A DNA stretch of 24,311 nucleotides. Origin: Plakobranchus ocellatus. Its lineage: Eukaryota > Mollusca > Gastropoda > Plakobranchidae. The notes beneath the pieces are model-generated. The model did no database searches. It saw only the letters and a program-made list of their open reading frames with translations, and had not been told where the DNA came from. The position numbers and the translations under genes were made by a program. Shown here in pieces: positions 9,783-18,700 of this stretch. The DNA lies in the NCBI GenBank assembly GCA_019648995.1, contig BLXT01008292.1:112777-137087 (forward strand), in the 5' to 3' direction. Numbering within the stretch: the first letter of the stretch is position 1; each line of letters begins with the position of its first letter.

Positions 9783-12700
9783 GTCTCTTTCTCTCTCTTT
9801 CACTCCCACCCTCTAAGACCCTGTTTTTGTCTTTTCTACTGTCTCCGCAACACACAGATCTTTTTCACACAAAAGACCACTATCATTTTATTTGTTGGGG
9901 TTTCTTTGAATGTGTTGTCTGGTAGCCACTTTCAAGTAGATTTGGCCTATTTTTTGGCATTGTAGTTGATTTTCTCAATCCTGTTCAGTAATATGCAGAC
10001 TGTTTATTTCTTGTTTTATTACACACAGTTTTATGTGGTTCTATTCTTTAAGCCTAAATCACCTGATCTCAACCGTCAAACTTTTGTTTGTACCATTTTA
10101 TTTTAAGATTCTGGATCATTCAAAATTGACAAACCTTTAATGTTCATTTCATGAAGCTGGAAAAGATTACTTTTACATCGCTGTTGCAATGAGTGAAGCC
10201 AATGGGTATTTGTTGTGCAGCCTTATCAGCTGCTTTGAATCAGCACTACAAAACAGGGATCTGGTTATGTCAGAAACAATGATGTTGTATGTCGGAAAGA
10301 AAAGCAAATTTTGTTTTAATTTTCATTGAGAGAAAACAAGCATGATTTTTGTTTGTAAAATTAGATTTGTATAAAAAAAGAAAAAAGGTGAAAAGTTGTA
10401 AGTTTGTGTCGTGAGCAACATGAGCTCCACCTTTGTTTTCTTAATTATTTTATTAGCCCCTTTATGTTTTGTCTTTTTTTTATTTATTGAATTTGCTTTG
10501 GGATTTATGGAGTTTGTTTTCTTCTATTCGATCAAAACTCACAAGCTATAGGTAAATTTAACATATATGAGGTGGGGTGAGCGGTGGGCTCAGTCCAGGA
10601 TGAAGTTAAAGTTGAATTTTTTGTCAGTCAGTGTAAAGACATGGAGTAGAGCAGATTGCTGGAGACTTCACTCTAATTTTGGATTATTAATTCCTGGGTA
10701 TTGTAGTTGTTTATTTAATTTAAGTTTTCTGTAATTCAAGTTGTGTATGGGGTGTCTAACACCTGTTAAGTGCCATAAGGATCTAAGTTGCTTTTTGCAA
10801 TCTGTATCAAAGTGTTAAGTGGCAGTGTTGGCACCATTATTGCTTTTTTGTCTTTTGGTTGTGAGGGACTTGATTTCAGGGAGCTTGATTGGGATCCTTC
10901 AACTGGAGGTTGAAAGCAGGTTAATTGTGAAGAAGCGAACATCAGGGAGCTGATCCGAATCACTAATCCTTGAGAGGGTCTGATCACTTGTTATGTTTGC
11001 GATAGTGAGTCTACTCTGCTCTGTGAGCACTGCTTGACTCTCTGATAGGGGAAAGGATAGAAGTAGAATTGGTATCATTATTATTGAAATAGGATCTGGA
11101 GGCTTAAGAATAGCTAGCAAATATGTAATGAAAAAAAGCCTTAGCATTTAAGTTGGCCCTCCTTTCTTACAATGAGATGTGTGCCATAAAGCCATTTAAC
11201 CATTGATTTTATTATAGTAGTGCTCTTTCTATACAATTAAATGCATCATCACTTTACAGTTATTATTTATTTGCCCAAATCAAATGCTTCTTAATATACA
11301 TTTCGATTTTTTAGATCTATACCTATAAATAGATTTTTTCTTCTTACTATTATACATTTTAATCACTTTGTTACTATTGGTAATCATTGTCCTATTTTAC
11401 TCCTTGTTGTGGGTCTATTGTTTGTGGCATTATTCATTCGATACTAGGTGAATTGTGTATGCATTGTCGTATTATTCCTTTTTGGTCTGAGTATGGGTGA
11501 AGCTGAGTGACAGTTTAATTTTTAAAAGAGACAATGAAAGACAAACGAACTTTACCCCTAAGTCATTCTTTCAGCAGAAAATTGTCAAAGAATCTTGTTT
11601 TAATTTATAATATCATGTTACCATAGCGGGTGACAAAAACAATTTTCTGATAAAAGACGACAGTGGTTAGACTTATTATAGAGACAAAATTTATGAGTGA
11701 CAGTTAAGATGGTATTTAAATGCTTGCAATACTTGTATCTCTTCTATTTGTTTGTTTTTTTTTCAAAATTTTTATAGATGATGTGCCATGTTTTAAGCAT
11801 ATGAAAACGTCAAATTCGGCTGAAATAGACTTATACCAGTATTCCATAGCACTCGTGGCTTGATGATGATGATAATTTGTATTTTTAGAAGATTTGATCA
11901 TTTATATATTTTGCATTCCCAATTATGTTCAAAATAACCATTTTTGTATCAGATAATGCTTTTATTTCAAAGTTATGTTGATTTGTTTTTGGCTGAGCAA
12001 GGTCATGGGACTAGCGGAAGTACAGTTTACTCAAGCATGGATTTATCTTCTGGTGAACTTGTGGCAGTGGCAGAGTGGGTTTTGCAGTGGAGGCAGATCA
12101 GCAAGAAAGCTGCCAGAGATAGCGCAGGCATTGCTAGAGGCAGGAATGGCAACAAAGAGGGAAATGAGGATTCTGAAGGAGAAATATACCTTAAGCAGGT
12201 TCTAAAATATTGACTGTCATCTGTTTTGCAAAAAAAAAATTTCCACATTCTCTGCTTTGATACCAATCTTTGCTTGACATTAACATATTTTCTTTTGTTG
12301 TTTAAAATGATCTTCATAGCAAAAGAATGCAACTTCTTTGGCAATCTTCTTTTCCATTTTCTTTTTCTTATGTCCTTTAAAGTTTAATTTAAAATTTGTG
12401 GAGTTTTTCTCTATTTGTTTTTCATTCCCAATCTGATTTTCTGCTTCTCTACCATTTTTGGGGGGCATCAGTGGCACAGTGGTTAATGACTTCGCCCTGA
12501 GATCTGCAGGGACCCTTCTGTCACGGGTTTGAGCACCGCCATCGGCCTGATGGAGGGCCTTAAAGCAAGGGATTATCTTGTTGTGGACTGGCTACATATA
12601 AAAACTAACCTACCTTTTTCATTCCTATCTCTTCTTTTGGTGCTTTAGGCGCTCTTACTTTTTTCTTTTTCATTGCATTTTTCATATTTTTTTTTCTCAT

Positions 12701-15700
12701 TGTTTTACCCTCCCCTCATTCTCTTTGCGAAGTTGTGTTAGTTCATATGATTCTCCACTCATGGCAATTGATACTTTGTTCTCCTCACTATCCCCAGATA
12801 AGAAAGTTAACCCATCCAATGTCACTCAATGCTTGCTGGGCAGGAATTTACTTGTGCTTACTGCCAGTATTCTTCTGTTTAGATTTCTGAAGAGGTTGAC
12901 TTTAAATCTTTATAAGTTTAACATGTGATTTATTACCTTTAATATATTCAAATATCACATTGATATTGAAAACTTGATTTTCAAATGGTATCCTTTGTCC
13001 ATTTAAAGTGGAAAAAAAAACCATGTGGGGTCATTTGGCTGACACTGAAATTTTATCAACTTGAAACAGCCAAACGGAAATAAGCATTACAGTTTTGGAA
13101 ACTCCAGATCGTCCAAAACAGGATTTTATGGAATCATTCCCATAGCCTTAGTGATAATTGCCCGATTTTTTCTGCATTGGTGGCTCTTCAAAGTCAGCAC
13201 CATACAAATTTTTCGGGTTTGACTGTTCTGCCCATCATACAAAGGTTCTGATTCTATCTGCTTTTGCTATTAGATCGGTAATCAAATGATCTCTTGCAAT
13301 GAGATATTTTTTCCTCATCTGGTTTTTCTTTGTTTGTGTGAAGAAGAAGTAGATATAGATAGATAATGAAACAGATAAAGAGAAAGGAGCGAACAGAGAA
13401 ACTAATTGACAGGCACGCAGGAAAATAGAAAGACATATAGGGAACCAGATTGATAGATATATAGATAGATAATAGATTAACAGAAGGATTAATGTAGAGA
13501 GATGGAAAGTTAAAGAGAGACAGAGAGAAAGTGGTAGAAAAATAAGGAAGTGAACAAAGAAACCGACAGACATGCAGGAAGATAGAAAGGCAGACAGATA
13601 GAAAGATTGATACACATAAAACTAGACATATAATCAGAAAGATCAAACTAATATATAAGATAGACAGCTACACAAATTGATAAAATTAAGAGATAGAAAA
13701 AAATATGAAAAGATAGATTGAATGACAGACAATAAGATGTCAGAAAAAAAAATAGAAATGTCTTAATTAATAAACATGATAAACTGAAAAGGAGAAAACT
13801 GGGGGAATTAAGTAAAGCTTTGTACACAAGTTGTTAATGCTAACAGAGAACACAATTTATCAGATTAAAAAGAAAAAAGAGGAATAACAACGGCTACTAT
13901 TCTGTAAAATGTATAAATCACACGCCCCCTCTCATGCAAACATGATATACATAATTTTATAGCCAAAGTCTATTCCCGCAGTTGTTTCGTTATATGTATT
14001 TGTGCATTTCATCCCTTGGCCTTTTGGTGCAGAAAACCCTGAAACCATCCTAATCATATTATCTCATCTGCACTCATTCATTTGCTAAGGCTGATTGCCT
14101 TCGTGTATCAGCCTAAAAAAATTTGCTCCTCTCAACCCCTCCCCCCGAATACACACAATGTACACATTATGACCATCACCCCAGTCCCAGTTTTGGGAAG
14201 TGTGTGTGTGTATGTGGGATCCATTAATTTTTAAATGATAACCATAAAATGATGATCATGAAATTAATGACTTTGGCCGTTTTTTTAAAATTATTCTTTT
14301 ACATTGCTATGGTAAAAGGATAATGACGGCCATTTATGTCTCCTATTTTAATAAAACAAGAAAACCAAAGAGGACTAAAAAACCCATTATTTTCTTAATC
14401 AATATTTAAAACTTCTGAAGAAATAAATAAGTTTTGCAACTTGATTATTTTATTTCTTTGCATTTTTATTAGGCCACATGATTGATAAGTCTGTCAATTA
14501 GTTTCTTTCACCAAGTGACCATTTTGAAAAATAATTTTAAGGCATTAGGACAACATGTTAATGTGTTGGTTAGTTGAAAATATCACATTAAATCATTTAA
14601 AGGCAAACATTACAACATGGTTTAAAAAAGCTGTGATGAAACTGACTTAGCTCTTATATTTCCTTTGATCAGGAGCACACAAATGTGAAGTTAAATGTAA
14701 TTTTCAATGTTAATTTTTGTTTGTTTGAATAGCATCAACTAGAAACGAAGATATTAATTTTGAAAAAGACTGCACATAACTCACATAACGGTTAGAATTT
14801 CCTAGCCAAGTGGATAAAAGAAATTTGATCAGTTATTTCAAAAATTCTAATTCCTTGCCCTTAATAGCTGTAACAAAAGTTTTTTTCACTTACGAGTTTG
14901 CTATTGTTGTTAGATATGTAATATTCAACCTTCTCTACGATTGCAATTTGCTCAGGCCCACCAGTGTCTTGGCTAGGAGACAGGTCGAAAATCTAAAATA
15001 TAAATTTTGCTAAAAATTATTTGCTTTGCTTCTTTTCTTCTTCCTTTTCCTCTTAAATGAGTCCAAATTTTTTTTTCTTGGAATTGAAAGTTTTGACCAT
15101 ATTCTTTGCTTTTACTCACTGCATCACATATGTGGAAGTTTTAATAATAGTTATCAATACCTGTTTTTTGTGTTGGTATGATTGTAGGTGACTAGTGCGG
15201 AGCAGGAGTTCAACAACCTTTTGCGTCTGAATCACCCCAATCTTATACATTATCTGGCCTGGCGGCACCAGTATGATCCAGGAAAAATTACAATTCATGT
15301 GAGTAGCTTGGCTAAATCAGGTAACAGTAATAACAAATTAAGCAGTCAATATTATGACAAAGGATTTTAAGAAAATTGCTGGGATAGTGCAATAATTCAA
15401 AAGGCCATTTTTGCAAAATCAACATGTTTTGCTGTTATCAATCAAAAAGAAATGACCCACCATGGGTAGGAAGATGAGTTCTCTATGATAAAAAGAGTTG
15501 AAATTGCAAAAATCCATTCAGCATTTACACCAAACTTTTTGTGTCACAACTAGTCACAAGCCTTTGATGGATATTGCTTAAAAGTGGTTTTTTGTTGGGT
15601 TTTCCCGCCAAGCGCATGTATTGTTGTATTGCTTCAATTTATTTCAGATCCCCCTGTGATAAGTATGCTATGTATTTGAAGGGTGTCTGTTTTAAGCATC

Positions 15701-18700
15701 GAAGTGATCATTATTTGGTTAAAAAAAAATTAGGTGTCAAGCTGATCAAAACATCAAACTGAACACAAGGGGAGTGTACTAAATAGAAATCTGCAAGTAG
15801 CAGACACGTTGCCTATCATCTTATCACTAAAATGATTTTCGATCATTACAGGGCTGCCAAACATTATTATTTTTTCTTTTTATGTGTACAGTAGAGCTCA
15901 GCTACAATGGGACCTGGTTACAACGGGACCTTGCATGCAACTGGACGTTGACACAAGCCCATTATTTTCCTTATATATCCTTTATATTTTATTTTTGCTT
16001 GAACAGCATTTGCAACTTGATAAGCTTGCCTACAGCGGGACCCAGCTTCGTACAAAGTCCTAAGCCTAGGCTTATACGTAGATTGTGAAACGCACTATAG
16101 CTCGGGAATGAATCTAAATTAACATTGGATTGATACAAAGGATACAAAGCCATGGTCTGTTTCAGTCCTTTCATTAAAAATATTAGCCAATGAAGACCTT
16201 GCACGGGGGGGGGGGGGGTGAAAGAGAATGATGCAACGCCGGCGACTTGGATTGGAAAAAGAGGCATAGGACTGAGTGGTGAATCATGGTACGTGAACCG
16301 TAGGCTAGCAAGAGGGGTGTGTGACTGTGACTGTCAGTGTGTGTGATTGATTGTGTAAGAGACTGGGTGTGGGGGCTGATGAGGAAAGAGTGGGCGCATT
16401 TAACTTTTCAAGTCCTCGGGGTGCGTCTATTTTGTTCAATGCCTACATAGATCTCAATTACACCATTGTAGTTGTCACTCAATGAAAAAAGAAAGCGTCG
16501 ATCAAGGTCAGTGGGTTGCAAAATTGCCTCTTATCAGTCTCAGTCTCGCTTGGACGCTCACAAAACGCATCAATGAGTAGATCTATCTCTAGATGTCAAT
16601 TTCTAAGCCTATGTTTGATTGCTGTCTAAGCCTGTGTTCATGCAGCATGGAATCAAGAAAAGGAAATGTTTTTCCTTGGAATTAAAGGCCGAAATCATCG
16701 AGGAGGTGGACAAGATAGTAAAGTCAAAAGCACAGATCTGTCAAGATTGTGAGATTTCGTCAGGAATAATTTATACACTCTTGAGAGACAAGGATGCTAT
16801 ATGTCAGCCCTCACCAAAGGTGACTTTCAAACTGATCGGAAGCGACTGAAAACAACAGACTAAGAGGAATTGGACCACTGTTTGCATACTTGGTTTAACC
16901 AAGCATGTAAAACAACAATTTTTGGACCGACTTCCATACATAATGTAGCCTACCACTCCTACTGAAAAAAACTTAAACCAACCATTTTTACCGTAATTCA
17001 ACTGAAAAAAATACAAGTTCACTGTTACTTGTGCATATTTGTTTGAGATACAATGGACAGTCAAGCTTTTATCATTCTGCAAAAACTCCCCATCTCTAAC
17101 TTTGTAAGTAAAAAACATACATATTTCTTCATGGGCACAGTTTCTAGCCATGTAACCTCTCTGCAGGCATTTTCTGCAGCTCAGTTCTGCCATCATTTTT
17201 ATGTAGAACAATCTACCTCTAAATTATCTAACCTTTAGCTCTGCATCACTAATTTTGGTTAGTAATTCTGTCTTCCTTAGGCAAATTTCGGGCCAAAATA
17301 AAACAGCCCAGTTCATTTTGCTTTATGACTCTTTGCTTCAGATTCTTGGAGGATTTTTTTTTTTTTTGTGCTTTTCGTTAACTTTAAAAGATTAAATCTT
17401 TCTGCTCAAGGTGGCGCAGCTTGCTGTTTGTCAATTGCAGTGTTCCCGTATTTGAGGTCTTTATAAGCTCACCTAGTTTAGTTTGTGCAACACACAGAAT
17501 ATTTACGTCAAACTGAAAGGGAAAAAAAAAGAGAGAGAGAGATAGAGAGAGGGAAGAGGGGAGACGGGGACAAAAGACAATGATTGAAGCAAAGATCATA
17601 GAATGACCTTTTCCAAAAGGGAATTAATGGAAAATTGATTCAGAAAGAAGGAATGGCAAGATTATGGACAGAGTGAAAGAAATGAAAATACCGCAATAAA
17701 AAAGTAAGAGAATGGATTTGAAATGCAGTAATAAGAAAGTTGATACAGCAATAAGAAACTAAAGGAGATCTGAGTAAAACAGACAAAGAAAAGGACAGAA
17801 AAGTTGCAGGAAAATCGATGGGAGAAAAGAAGGCAGAAAAGCGAGGAAGGAATGGATAAACCAAGGCTAAGGTGAAAAGAATCTCGAAAAAGGGAATAAC
17901 CGAATGATACAAGAGATAAATTAAAGAGCAAGCAATATCTTAGGGTAGAAAATAATCTAGAAATGCAATATTTAAGAGATAAAAGCGAAGCAGTTACTAG
18001 CACCAATTAAGAAGAGAAAAAAGGAAAAAGAAACAAAGAAATCTTCTTTACATATTGGCTATAGCATCGTCCAAAACCAAAAAAGGCCCCGCCACCGGTG
18101 CCCTGGCCTAATGGAGGGCCTGAAAGCCTGAGATCACCTTCTTGTGGACTGGCTATATACAAAAACCAAAAACCAAACCAAAAAAGGCTGACAAAGCAAG
18201 GCCAAATCAATGGCACAGCGAACAAAGGAAAACCACATACACTTTGTAGCTCTTTCCGAATTCGCAAAAAAAACATGAGAATTCATAAAGTATATAATCT
18301 ACTAAAGAGCTAATACCAGATAAGAGAATGAACTAAATAAACCACTAGGAACAATTCAAAAGTTAGTTGGAAAAAGGAACAATCATGAAGAGAAACAATG
18401 ACGACAACATATCACTGACATGGTCATACTGGAAGCCCCCGATATACAATGACTGGCTTTTACTTACAGGATCAATAATTTTGCTTGCAGATGTTTCCCG
18501 GTTTCTTGATATTTTTTACAAGGAATCACTTTTAAGCTGATCATGATCATTTTCACAATGCTAAGTAAAGTGTCAAGCACATTTATTGTTTTGAAAGTCA
18601 TTGTATGGCATTTTTAGGTTTTTTTTGCTGTTTTGTTTCATCAACCGCTGATTGGTGAAAAGTACAAAGTGTTGAAGTCTGTTAAAATGATTCTATGAAA

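Larger units (their letters stand above)
7903..12001 (+). other. GCN2 intron, 4.1 kb
   Basis: The donor is GTAGTA and the acceptor GAGCAAG. The intron holds the CT microsatellite at 9697-9800. A less AT-rich island at about 10570-11150 has two overlapping minus-strand open frames that I do not recognise. Elsewhere it is AT-rich sequence in which I see no gene. Confidence 0.85.
12199..15187 (+). other. GCN2 intron, 3.0 kb
   Basis: The donor is the weak GTTCTA and the acceptor TGATTGTAG. It contains the SINE at 12460-12612 and the AGAT-rich tract at 13330-13760. I see nothing else in it beyond AT-rich sequence and a short GT run near 14203. Confidence 0.85.
15889..16912 (+). mobile_element. 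Pogo/Tigger-like DNA transposon remnant
   Basis: A TA dinucleotide at 15887-15888 is followed by CAGTAGAGCTCAGCTACAAT and then repeated TACAA-GGGACC steps. This is the style of pogo/Tigger terminal inverted repeats. About 750 bases further on is the start of a transposase with a CENP-B/psq-type helix-turn-helix. The right end was not found: transposase similarity stops near 16908 and no convincing inverted copy of the left end follows. A poor candidate (TAATGTAGCC...CTACTG, ending at 16964) was noted. The element is therefore truncated or its right end is eroded. It is inactive and lies in the sense orientation within the intron. Confidence 0.7.
18074..18188 (+). mobile_element. Truncated SINE copy with 14-bp target duplications
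   Basis: The flanks 18074-18087 and 18175-18188 are identical (AAACCAAAAAAGGC). Between them, 18088-18174 holds the 3' part of the same SINE as at 12460: 18104-18166 matches 12543-12605 at 52 of 63 bases. It then ends in an AAAAACCAAAAACC tail. The tRNA-like head with its A and B boxes is absent, so the copy starts just after the B-box position. Perfect duplications with 5' truncation are the mark of target-primed reverse transcription by a LINE partner. The unmutated duplications suggest a fairly young insertion. Confidence 0.85.

Noticed and set aside
9359-9925. Long plus-strand open frame (188 codons) and its minus-strand partner at 9529-9855
   Set aside because: Both are carried by the CT/GA microsatellite, giving Leu/Ser and Arg/Glu repeats, with no similarity in the flanking parts.
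11975-12205. Alternative plus frame through the exon at 12002-12198, giving a plausible helical ending
   Set aside because: Only the other frame gives EWVLQW and joins in phase to both neighbouring exons. The alternative cannot continue from the exon at 7775-7902.
12465-12540. Possible functional tRNA gene
   Set aside because: The A and B boxes are present, but the sequence does not form a full cloverleaf with paired acceptor ends, and the unit continues into a SINE body and A-rich tail.
13235-13646. Minus-strand open frames rich in Leu, Ser and Ile that look like membrane proteins
   Set aside because: They are translations of the degenerate AGAT tract; two overlapping frames show the same composition, which is typical of low-complexity DNA.
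15849-15863. CAGGGCTGCCAAAC, resembling a hAT-type terminal repeat start
   Set aside because: No inverted partner or 8-bp target duplication was found; a short chance match is more likely.
16935-16964. Possible right inverted end of the pogo-like element
   Set aside because: Only patchy similarity to the left end, with gaps needed, and no TA directly after it.
17640-18276. Minus-strand Phe/Ser/Leu-rich open frames
   Set aside because: They are products of the purine-rich plus strand, and the last one runs into the inserted SINE. No conserved motif is seen.
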